In this document: piece after piece, positions 11,664 to 22,053 of the stretch | Numbering within the stretch: position 1 is the first letter of the stretch | Layout of the letters: every line of letters starts with the position of its first letter | NCBI GenBank assembly: GCA_964036275.1 | Contig: OZ038438.1 | Location: forward strand, 8,872,978-8,936,977 | Reading direction: 5' to 3' | Source of the DNA: Litoditis marina | Lineage: Eukaryota > Nematoda > Chromadorea > Rhabditida > Rhabditidae | DNA length: 64,000 nucleotides | Program-made: the position numbers and the translations under genes | The notes under the pieces: model-generated | What the model was told of the DNA's origin: nothing | Databases searched by the model: none | What the model saw: the letters and a program-made list of their open reading frames with translations, nothing else

Positions 11664-14126
11664 TCAAACATCTTTGATTTCTGCTGATTCGGCTCGCTCC
11701 GGGCAGGTACAGTACTCTCCATCTTCTCCTGGTTGCCCAGGTAGACCCACCTTGAATGCATACTATTAACTCGGAATGTACTATTCGACAGCAAGTTATA
11801 GAAGTAGTACACTAGTTTTACTTCCTTTCTCGATTCTAGGTGTTTCGAGTGTTCCCCTCTAAACGCATAATCTGTCTAAGTGTCTTCTGCTATCGATCGA
11901 CAAAGATTGCGAAACGAATTAGGTTTCGTACGACTATTTCGAAAAACAGTGCGGAAAACGAACCAGTCCCAATCTGCCGGGTGCCCCGGGAATGCCGTCC
12001 ATGCCAGGGAATCCGGTTGGTCCCTCCTTGCCCGGTCCTCCACAATGACCGTGGTCGCCATCCTACAATCACACAGATAAATTTCACGTACTCTGTATAA
12101 GTAGGTCTCACACTATTCGTTGAATCTGGTATATTGTTTAATTTGTATTGTTTCGTCTCAATGACCTGGTTGATATAATATATGGAAAGGAGAGTATCGT
12201 AACATAAAGTAACGGAAATAGAGGGCAACTACATTTCTAGGAGTAGTTTTAAATATTCTTCGATAGACCCAGATCGAGCATTACGAGTGTACGGTATACG
12301 ACTATCGTTTTCTGAGGAGCAGTGCTATATTATAGGACAAAGTATACCTATACGTTTGAAGGTTTTTTTTTCATGTAAGTATATTTTGTAGTGAAGTACT
12401 AACCTTTCCGGGCGCTCCTCTCTCTCCTCTGACACCGATACGACCGGGTGCACCCTGATCTCCCTTTCCAGTCAGACAATCCTGGCCAGTCACACCTCGA
12501 AGACCATCCTGAATGAATACACTTTCAACTAAGCAGCCATAATTACAAAGTCATACTAAAATAAACCCGCTGTGTCTCCCTCCCCCCCTCTCTCTATCTC
12601 TCTCTCTCTTTCTCTCTTTCTCTCTCCCCCTCTCTCTCTACGCTATAAATTATGTCTGTGGTGTTCTGAACTGTTTACGGTATGGAATAAGACCTAACTA
12701 ACATTTTAAATTGTAGTTTCTGCGGTATTATAATGGGTAATACTCACCTGGCCGGGCATGCCTGGCTCTCCTGGATCGCCAGACTCGCCTCTATCTCCGG
12801 GAAGTCCGTTATCTCCGATTTGACCTCTCTTTCCGGGAACCCCATCCATACCAGCCAGACCCTCTTTGCCAGGAAGACCTATCTCTCCTGGCGGACCCGG
12901 GGGACATTGGATGCAACCTGGAAAATCACATATAATGTTCCCGCAAAGTACTTATACGAGCAGGGTGGACATTTCTAATGAGTGACATTGATTTCGAAAC
13001 ATGTGTCTACGGATCAGTTGATCCTTATATACAGGTAATTTTAGAACATTAGATGAACCTACCTCTCTGAGCTGGATGGGCGGGCATGACTGGTAACGCA
13101 GGTCTACCGGGTGGTCCATTCTTGCCGTCAGGTCCGATCTCTCCGGGCTCTCCTGGCGCGCCGGGAGGTCCGGGTGGTCCCGCTGGGCAATCCTTACTAG
13201 GCAATCCGCAGTCTGAACACGGTCATTAGTATGAAAGCCACGTTCTTCGAATAAGGTTAGATACAGCGAGTTCACCCTTATTGAGTTCCCTCTATCATAA
13301 GGAAGCCTTTACGGTGTATGCTGCTCTATCCCGCTGTGTTTGTAGTTGGACCTTGTTACTTTTTCTTCGAAATTTGTAAACTATGGCGTGTGGGAGATCA
13401 AACTACAATAAAGGTCATTCCCTATAGTATAGAAGACACTCCTTGTTAAAGTTTCAGCTAATAATTTCGCTGTAAACCGAATATTTGGGTCATTCGTGAT
13501 TGGTGAAGGAATAGGCAGTTGAGCTTACAACATCCGGACGAATCGCGCTTCTGTCTGCCAATCAACGAGTGGAAAGTGTGCGGTGAACTGTCGTCCGAGT
13601 TGAACAGCAGAATGCGGGACCAGGTGTCCTCGGAGACTTCCTGCAATTCACGGTTTATTACCCGGGAGAAGTCACCGCAAGGGTTTCAACTCTAATTCTA
13701 GCAGCAAAGTTCATATAACGAACTTGCATCGAACTACAACTCAGAAAATTTATTATTTATAATCTGATGAGCGGCTACTCAGTTTTGCTCAACTCCGGGT
13801 CCAACTTTACGCTTACAGTTAGCGAATCAGAAAGTGAAACCACGATACTCCTTCGGTTCACAAATACACAGCAGAAATGGAAGACACCATTCTCGCTTGA
13901 TCTTGCCAGGGCGGTGTCTTGAACTATCGTGGTATCGACGATTTTCTCTCAAAAATGATATTGTTGGAGGTAAAATATTCTAACGAACCTTAACATCATT
14001 CATATCTTGCATAACCTCATCGTGCATATTCTGGATATCATTCGATATGATGATTGACCCGAATAGACAAAGAGCCAGCGTAGAAAAGGATGCCAACGTA
14101 GTGGCCACTACCGCTCCACGTACCAT
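11664..14126 (-). CDS. col: Nematode cuticle collagen
   Basis: Seven exons on the minus strand: 13989-14126, 13529-13640, 13063-13212, 12748-12917, 12404-12508, 11964-12062 and 11664-11750. They sum to 861 bases, 286 residues. Exon 1 is the nematode cuticle collagen N-terminal domain: a membrane/signal segment then [19 protein letters not shown] conserved W lies at residue 53. RQKR at 75-78 is a subtilisin/BLI-4-type cleavage site, preceding a cysteine cluster (C83, C85). Interrupted Gly-X-Y tracts follow with interspersed cysteines for interchain bonding, and the end is [18 protein letters not shown], typical of the family. The last junction (11964 to 11750) keeps Gly-X-Y phase but uses a weak acceptor, ATTCAAG. 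The product is secreted by hypodermis, trimerised and crosslinked in the cuticle. Seven exons is many for a cuticle collagen of Caenorhabditis. Confidence 0.93.
12573..12640. repeat. CT-rich simple sequence in a collagen intron
   Basis: A pyrimidine tract of TCTC and TTTCTC units with CCCCC interruptions lies in the intron between 12509 and 12747. It reads as GA-rich on the collagen coding strand. Confidence 0.8.
13331..13409. repeat. Short dispersed inverted-repeat element in collagen intron 2
   Basis: CCGCTGTGTTTGTAGTT at 13331-13347 faces GATCAAACTACAAT at 13396-13409. The element is about 79 bases and has the same ends as 48736-48826. Confidence 0.6.
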
Positions 14127-15007
14127 TCTGTAACGAATTTAACTAGTTAGATTATATTCTTTTTTTTCACGCGTTCGAGATCTTACTGTAACGGCAAATT
14201 ACATCACATGCTTGCTTTCAGGTTACGATCAATCTACATTTCGCAGCCTAGAGAGCTAATTGAATTTCAACTTTATGGAACAGATTCAATGAGAGTGGAT
14301 GGCACAAATCTTGATACTAAAGAATGTTGAATAATGATTCATCTTCAAAAACTGCGGGTAGGCTGCTTCTTACAACTGAAAAAAGCTGGAAAAAAATGTG
14401 ATTCCGACAAAAATGTCAATTTTCTGGAAAAATGGAATAGAACGCCAAAATTTGGTTTTTATAATAAAGAAAAGGTTGTTAATTTCTTCTGATTTTAATA
14501 TGAAGGAATGTGTGAAGTGAAACGCTATCGAATCGACAATTATCCAGCTTTTCAGTGCCTTAAGTAGCGTAGAATTGACCTAAATCGGAGAATGCTTCGA
14601 AAAAGTGGACTGAAAAGGTCAGGAATACCGAAACGATGAACAATGCATAACCAATTTACGATTCAATGTCAAAAATGTGTGTGTTCAATACTTTCATCCT
14701 GCTTTATTCGGACGAATCATGTTGTTGAATTCACGAGTTTATGGGAGTCTAACGAGGAAAATAAAATTCATTCACCAGAAAGTATACAACAACAAAATTA
14801 GAGACACAAAAAGTTGTTTCGGAGCCCGTTCTACACTATTCACCCTTAACAAACGAGAAAATCTTTTTTACATACCCGTAAGTACTTCTTAAAAAATCAT
14901 ATATCGAAGAAAAACACTGAAAACGAAGGCAACAAAGACGTATCAAAATACACACGACTAAACTACAGCATCAAACTACAATCTTTCACAATTGTCATAA
15001 TAACAAC
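14127..15007. other. Intergenic between collagen start and FAAH stop (both minus strand)
   Basis: Just upstream of the collagen ATG is a TTACAG acceptor-like site (complement, ending at 14128), consistent with spliced-leader addition one base before the ATG. A minus-strand AATAAA near 14702-14707 may serve FAAH. No other gene-like sequence is visible. The 880-bp spacing is long for a nematode operon, so the two genes are probably separate transcripts. Confidence 0.5.
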
Positions 15008-18000
15008 TCATGAGGAACCCGCAGGTACCCATCCACCAAAACCTTCTTCCAGGTCTTTTGCGGCAGCAATCAACAGACGGTCCATATTTGGTGCACCAAC
15101 CACCTAAAGAAACATAAATCATATTACATTCGAAATTTACAGTAATAATCGATAATAACCTCGAAGTGCCGCATAACATGTTATTTTCAGTTAAAACTGT
15201 GAAACTAATAATTAGAAAACTATTTTGAAATGAGGTCATGCATACCTGTATTCCCAGGGGCAATCCATTTTTATCCAAACCCATGGGACACTGTACAACA
15301 GGGAAGGCTAGCGAGTTGAATAGGGCAGTGTAGCCGAAATTAACTGGTGCGAAAAGAGGTTGGTGATGGAACAGAGCGGTACACGGCCAGCTGGAAGCAG
15401 AGAAAGATAACAAAGTGGGTTCTGGAAAATGTAACCGGACTTCAAAACGATCACTTGCAATAATGAGCAGTACCTGGGAAACAGAAATATTCCATCTGAT
15501 CCTAACAGTTCCTTCAGCTCCCGAATCAAACGATCACGTTTGTAGAACAACTAGAAAAACAATAATAAACTCAATCAAGCATGTGACCAGAAATAATAGT
15601 GTCAGACTCGAGCATCACATCAAAATTCGATCAGCAATAGCCGTTTGAAAAACTGATTACGGTTAACAGTCTCACCTCTTTCTTTTTCTCGTCACTTATA
15701 GTGTCAGTATCATCGATTAATCCAGAAGCAAGACCAGCGAAAGTGTGCTGCGATCTTCCAAGAATGAATTTCGGGATTTCGGATAGGTAGTCAACACGTC
15801 CTTTGGAGCCCTATAAAAAATTGTTATGTGCTCAGAAAAGAGCGAGCGCTTTTATTGACATATTCTGCAATAATTGTACAGCTGGCTCTAAATACTATTC
15901 TACCATCCGTAATCGATTGAAGCATGCATCACAAAATCTTTCTAATTGGATGGAATCTAAAAAACACATGCACGGAATTCTCACGCTGCATCTTGAGCAT
16001 AAGAGTAGAAGAGAAGCCCGAAGTATCTTACCTCGATACATAACATGAACTCCGACATGACAGGACCCTTCGATTTCATACTGGTTACGAAAAACTCGAT
16101 TGCATGACGCATCAGCGGTAGATCCAATCGATGAGAAACCAAATCGTACTTACGTTCGAAGTATCCGACAGCCTACAACACATCCGTTCTGGTTTGTTGA
16201 TAGGTGTAATGGAACATTTCAGAAAACTCAAGATACGAACGCAGAAATGAATTGGATGAAAACTATCATCCCTCAAGGAACAGTTTTTCCACTTCTTATC
16301 TAACCTCATATAGCGTATCTCACGTTTTAACCTTCCGTACCTTTCTTAGTGTCGACTTCATCTCGGAACTGAGCGGTTGAATGAACGGATTTCCCGTGAT
16401 ACCCTCCATGTAGAATATCTTAAGCTTTCGCATCGACACGGGCTCGCTCAAGTTGAGTATTGACACATTTTCACCACCCATAACCTAAATGTACAACACC
16501 ATTGTAGTTCAAGTCGTAGATGGACGTTTGACGGGGAACATGGGGAGTGAAAGTTACATGGCTCTGTTTCAACTACGAATAACGCACGTTCAGGAAAAGT
16601 GGTAGATCTTCTGCATATCTGCACATTGGTCCAACCCGCAACATTTGTTTCTTATAACCAGAAGCAGCCGGGAGCGATCCATCTAGCGAGACTATTCCTG
16701 CAAACAACTATGTTACCGGTACACAACACAAAACATGTATCAAAACAACAACACCGAATCACGTGACACGAAGAGAATATAACAAAATGAGTTACGTAAG
16801 TGCGAACAGACTGACCAGGAGTTGATTTCATTCCGAAAATACCATTGAAGAAAGAAGGCATACGAATACTGCCACCAATATCACTACCGATCCCAACCTA
16901 GATCAAAAACTTTATGTAATCCAATTTCCGAAAGCAGCTGAACCCAAAACTGCTTATTGATTGAGAAGAGCTCCATCCATTCCCAAAGAAACCAACTGCA
17001 TCACGAAAGGTTAAAATATATCTACCAAGAAGTTTCTACGTTCACGATCGAATAGCAGTAAAGCCAATCACAACAAATTCGTTTCCCCCTTTTCACCTGG
17101 TATAGTTTTATATCGAGTTAATATATTCTATTTTCATTGATTGAGCAGATAATACACTTCATTGGCGTGAATCAACTATTCCAATCTATTCTACACGATG
17201 TTCTATTCTATTCTGCACAATGTTCTATTCTATTCCAAGTTGAATACCAAGGTAACCTGAAAAAAGGTTAGCAAAAAGGGTTAAGTTACCTCAAAACCCG
17301 GTTAGTTGGCCGTGAAATGAAGGTCTCACCAAGCTGGCAGCAGCCCCAATGAGTGCACCCTCCCCGCCACTCGAGCCACCCGTCATACGACGAGCGTCGT
17401 ACGGGTTGTTCGATCTGCCGTAGATCGTATTCGAAGACTCTACCCACAGACAAACTTCCGGAACATTCGTTATGGCCAGCAAAATGGCGCCCGCCGTCTG
17501 CATTCTGTAATCATTATGCTACAAAAAAGCAGTTCTGTTGGGACAAACAACACGGTGGCTGGGTACACAAACATGAATTGCAATGCCTACTATAACACTT
17601 AACATACCTTTGAACGACATGAGCAGTTCTCGTACAAACAGTGTCCTTGCGATTATATATCCCACAGGTGATCACTTTTCCTTCCACCTCGAATGCGTCT
17701 TTCATTGTGAACGGAATTCCTGCCAGCGGGTGCGCGCGCATAAACTGTAAGAAAGTAGAAAGAACAATTTTGAGGTGCTGCCACTCTCTTCTACGGAAAT
17801 TAAGTGACAGCTCGATGGTTTTCTAAAGCGAATAAAATGAGCCAATGAAACCCTACTCACAACTGGGATTGTATCACTGCCTATACCGAAAAGTTACTAT
17901 ATGTAATTGTTGTGTTCACAACTTATCGATCAACTGAAGAGTAAATGATTTATAGTAAACCACTAGACTCTTACCTCCGCCAACTCTTCTTCATCTAAGT

Positions 18001-19257
18001 CAGCTATCTTCAAGTCCAATTCCCGTGCTTTCGTTCTGGAAAGTGGCTACTAAAATATACTCAGAACGCCAGAGACAAAAAGCAGCTCACCAATGAAATG
18101 ATGGTTTACGGACAAACCCCCTCTGGGCGGACAACTCCCCCCTCTATTTTTCTCTAAAAATATGGCTGTTAATCAAACATGTTTTGAATTCGATTACATT
18201 CCGACTCACCCTGTTAGTAAGCATGTATATGAAGATTTTCAACGCCAAAACTTCACTTTTATCTTAAGATCGAGGCTAAAAACTTACGTTATTCAGTGGA
18301 TTTGGGTAATAACTGTTTTATGTAATTTTTCGGCTATTAATAATGACCACACTAGTTCCACGAATGCTAATCATCTTACAGAGCTTTATAAACTACTTCT
18401 TCTTGAATAAGACAGATTAGCTTTAAAAAATGACCATAATCTGTCTAAAATAGGTTGAGGGGGGAGTTGTCCGAGAGAGGGGGGAATTGTCCGACCAAGA
18501 CGCGGGGGGGATTTGTCGCGTAATCGTAAAAATGTGCCCTGTGAAACCAGACACATTTTCACACAGATTGGAAAAAGAGAGAGAGAGAGAGATATAAAAA
18601 TTCTAAAAGGAATGGAAATGGTCCAATAGTTCATTAGTAACCCTCCCTACTGCTATACGTATTCACTGCTAATGAATATACAACAACACTTCCTTGTTCA
18701 CCTTGCTTCTTCATAGTTCTTTACTACTGCTGCGTTGATGACGTCGTTCACCATTTCAATTCTATGAATATAGGCTTCGATGAGAGCAGTCGCTTGAAGC
18801 TGAACATGGGACGAATTTCATTAAATATTATAATACTAATATAGAGAGGACCTAAGCTTCGTTGTAGTACGTACCATACCTTACAATTTTCCATCGAAAA
18901 GCAACTGTATCAAACACCGTATAGGCTTGCATTGACTGTTTAAATGTATGTTGAACAAAAAGGTTTACTGTGAATGAATTCACGCGTCTATAGATTTTCG
19001 CACTTTCACTGATTATATATTCTTGAGTCCTCAGGTCTTGCTGATTACTGTAGGGTATTGTCGTTAGTTTGTTGCGGGCAGCCTACCTGTCGCTTTGCAA
19101 TCATCCTGACAGCCTGGGTGGCTGATATTATGAGTAAATCATCGGTGGGTTTAGTCACATATATGCGGGTGATGCATAGATTATAGAGCGAAAACACGGA
19201 GGTTAGAACGATGAAATAGATTCGTGTGAGAATCCATAACACGGGAGTCAGCAACAT
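15008..19257 (-). CDS. faah: Fatty-acid amide hydrolase 2-like serine amidase
   Basis: Thirteen minus-strand exons: 19087-19257, 18702-18799, 17975-18035, 17608-17744, 17330-17504, 16816-16897, 16588-16697, 16341-16484, 16032-16172, 15676-15810, 15474-15550, 15246-15390 and 15008-15103. They sum to 1572 bases, 523 residues, all in frame. It is an amidase-signature enzyme hydrolysing fatty-acid amides such as N-acylethanolamines. The Ser-cisSer-Lys triad is visible as Lys125 (PFTMKDAF), Ser200 (GGSSGGEG) and Ser224 (GSDIGGSIR). The spacings of 75 and 24 residues equal those of rat FAAH (142, 217, 241). One N-terminal hydrophobic helix (about residues 5-35) should anchor it in a membrane, as in FAAH2. 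The C-terminal blocks NFGYTALFNSLAFP, QCPMGLDKNGLPLGIQVV and FGGWVPAG are family hallmarks. Similarity is closer to FAAH2 than FAAH1. Confidence 0.96.
17251..17311. repeat. Truncated GGTTACC-family MITE in FAAH intron 5
   Basis: GGTAACCTGAAAAAAGGTTA and the terminal words GGTTAGTTGGCC match the right half of the elements at 43838-44110 and 58526-58799. It ends 13 bases before the intron's donor site. The left half is missing. Confidence 0.6.
18106..18523. repeat. Inverted-repeat element with C-rich termini in FAAH intron 2
   Basis: The left end reads TTACGGACAAACCCCCT and then GGACAACTCCCCCCTCT. The right end, reverse complemented, reads TTACGCGACAAATCCCCCC, later GGACAACTCCCCCCTC. The body is AT-rich. 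The layout of short TIRs with subterminal C-rich repeats suggests a non-autonomous DNA transposon. Confidence 0.65.
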
Positions 19258-19271
19258 CCAAACGAAACCAG

Positions 19272-20209
19272 GTACACAGGGAAATAAAAACCGCTAATTG
19301 ACAGCAAAGTTACTGCAGTTCTACCCCGGTTTGACTGCAGATTTACCGCTGGTAGTACCGCGGTACTACCAGGGGTAAATCGGCAGTAAATCTGCAGTGA
19401 ACCCGCAGTAACTGCGCAGTAAACTAATTGATATTCAAATCTACCACAAATAATGTAAAATAATACATTTTCAAAAAATAGTTTTATTTAACGCAATAGG
19501 AGCGCTCCATGCTCCCTATCAACGTCAAAGGAAAATAGAATACCTTTCTGTTCTCGAAAAGTACCTCAAACTTGGGTAATTAAACCGAAATCAACTCAAA
19601 CCTCAACGACTAGTGATGGAGAAGTCCGTACTTAAGTAAGGGCGGAAAATATTTTTTTCAAAATTCGTTTTTAAGGGTGAAAATGCATTCAATTTTCCAA
19701 TATGCATGAATATTAGTTGTACATCAGGATATCGGAACAAATTTTTGGTCAATCACGATTTGGTAAAGAAATTGAAGTTATGAGCCATAACTGTGAAAGT
19801 TCTTCTCGTAAATTTCCATTATATGGTTTTCCATCATGATTTGCTAAGTAAAACGTCAATTCATTCCATTTTAAACGATTGAATACTCATATTGTAGAAA
19901 TGCAGTTGTCAGGAACTCATCATAACGATCGAAAAAAAGTTGGACTGTCAGACTTGAAAAAAATTATCTGCTCATTTTCTCGAAACTGATTTGTATAATC
20001 TCCGATACGTTTATCCCTTCAGTTTTTGAGTCATAATATTGCATTTCCACACGAAGCACGCACTTTTGAATAGTTTACTATGAATCTACTGCGGGTTTAC
20101 TGCACGTTTACTGCACGTTTACTGCACGTTTACTGCGGATCTACCACGGGTTCGCCTTACTACGGGTTTACTGCGGATTTAACCCTGGTCACGAAATTCC
20201 TATGTATCA
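19272..20209. mobile_element. Non-autonomous DNA transposon abutting the FAAH start
   Basis: Imperfect terminal repeats: left GGTACACAGGGAAATAAAAA, right (complement) GATACATAGGAATTTCGTGA. Both ends carry subterminal arrays of CGCAGTAAAC / GTTTACTGCG words in opposite orientation, including three tandem copies of an 11-mer TTTACTGCACG near 20097-20135 and the palindrome CCGCGG near 19357. No coding capacity is seen. I could not define a target duplication. Confidence 0.65.
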
Positions 20210-20488
20210 TCCTGAAATAAAAATGCATTCAAATACCTTGCATACGGTTCATTCGAGTACAATTCGTCGTGTGATTTCAAATTCAACATGATAAATGGCT
20301 AAATATTACATATCCGACGCGACGTCATGAAGAACATTTAACGCAGATTTAAATCGAGAGTGAATTTTCCGGGCCTCCAAATGCCTTCGGACTTCTGAAC
20401 ATCTGATAAATTTTCGTCGATTCAACATTTTTTTGGAGATGCTGATTATGAAATGACAAAGAAAGGGAATCACCGCTCTGCAACATCC

Positions 20489-20497
20489 ACGGCCCTC
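20489..20497. repeat. Left 9-bp target-site duplication of the MULE-like element
   Basis: ACGGCCCTC precedes the left terminus GGGACC and recurs exactly at 25049-25057 directly after the right terminus GGTCCC. Confidence 0.8.
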
Positions 20498-20618
20498 GGG
20501 ACCTACTAATTACCGCACCTACCGCACCGGGAAAATACCGCACCGCGATTCGAAAATACCGCACCGTACCGCACCAGCGCAAATTTGCGTATTTTTTCAA
20601 AAATTCCAAAATCTCCAA

Positions 20619-21763
20619 TTTTGCAAGCAATTGTTCCTAAAGCAGAAATCCTAATCTTTCATCACTTGAAAACAAACATAGTGATCTCGAGAAAACGTTC
20701 TTTCAAACTTTCCCACTAGAAGACCATACGCTTATACGCTTTCCGTATTGCATTTTCCTTTTCTGTTGGGTAACCCTCATGTCACTTTCATGAGTTATCG
20801 AATGTATAGAAGAAGCTGCACATCATTTCAAAAGAAAAGTACTGAGGAGTACCCATGATGATGGCTTTTTCTCCACTACTCAAAACTATGTCATGAACCT
20901 CAGATTTACCGTAACTAATGAACGCCGGCCTCACCTGACTCAAGTGTGCTTTTTATTTCTAGTTTCTAGAACCGTTTTTCACAGCCATTGTTGTAACGCT
21001 TCCATCAGTACAAATATATATTATATGTGAATAATACGAGACAGGATGGAACAATACGTGACCTCGCATTTAGTAACTTAACGGTGATTGATTCTAAACG
21101 TGAAAATATGTTTTCTTCTATCTGTGTTCATGAGAGCTGGATCACTGCATCGACAGACAGTTTGCTCCTAACGAAGTCCTAGCTGCTACGACAACAGTTT
21201 TGAGAGATCCGAACTGGCTAACTCTGTAATTATCAACTACTTTGCTGTTGGTCCGACATATTAAATACCGGGCTTGTTTTTTGTTGTTTCAAGAATACCC
21301 AAATTATCGTTATTATCGATGAACCTTTTTGGAAACAGTCGGAAAATATCTTAGATGCAGGCTTCGACGAATATAGTGACCAATTTGCAGTTGAGTATAG
21401 AAAACATTACGTTTAACTTAACTCTTACCAGGGTTTGATATTTTGATCCCTTGCAGGAGTACCATAATACGGTTCTCGTTTATTCATTGGCAATGGTTGT
21501 CAATTTTAGGCAGAAAACGAAATCCTCTAAATATTTCAGGTTTGAATAGCTCATACTTTTAGAAGAGCTGAAAGGATCTCTAGACAAATGAACTGACTGA
21601 AAACTATTTTTCGAAACACAATTCAGAATATTTCCACTATTCCTGCAGAAAAAGGAAATAAACTAATTGTGTTCGGTCATTAAACATCATGTTCAGACTT
21701 GCTGTATCTAAAGTGATGAAAAGGATAGGATTTCTGCTTTAGAAACTATTTTATAATTGCAAA
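20619..21763. mobile_element. Nested transposon inside the left arm of the MULE-like element
   Basis: Right and left arms of the outer element are collinear except for this insertion, which falls between CTCCAATT and CTTAGGCACTGG (uninterrupted in the right arm). Its ends are inverted copies sharing CTAAAGCAGAAATCCTA and TTTCATCACTT, with TTGCAA at the tips. About 1.14 kb; no coding frame of note. Probably a non-autonomous TIR element. Confidence 0.75.
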
Positions 21764-21774
21764 CTTAGGCACTG

Positions 21775-21860
21775 GAGTGGACGGTCCGTGGACCAAAAAG
21801 TGGACGGTCCGTGGGCCAGGAGTGCACCGTCCCTGGACCTCGATAAAACACGGTCCACGG
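21775..21860. repeat. GGACGGTCCGTGG palindromic cluster, left arm
   Basis: Five or so copies of the near-palindrome GGACGGTCCGTGGACC occur in both orientations within about 120 bases. The right arm (24840-24920) has a matching cluster. They form subterminal repeats of the MULE-like element and could be transposase-binding sites or hairpins. Confidence 0.7.
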
Positions 21861-22053
21861 ACCGTCCACTTTTGCTGTTTTCGTCCACGGACCGTCCGAT
21901 CTTTCATCGTTCGGTCATTCAAAAATCAATACATAATTTATTTTTAATATTAAAAAAACCGATATACAATCTATTGTTTATGAAAATAAAACCATAAAAC
22001 TTTCTAAATATTATATTTATTACAACTGTCACAATATTTCGAACATTCATCTT

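Larger units (their letters stand above)
19258..20497. other. Upstream region of FAAH, mostly transposon sequence
   Basis: Almost the whole region upstream of FAAH is a repeat (19272-20209), followed by about 290 bases without a recognised feature. The FAAH promoter must therefore lie in or beyond transposon-derived sequence. Confidence 0.5.
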
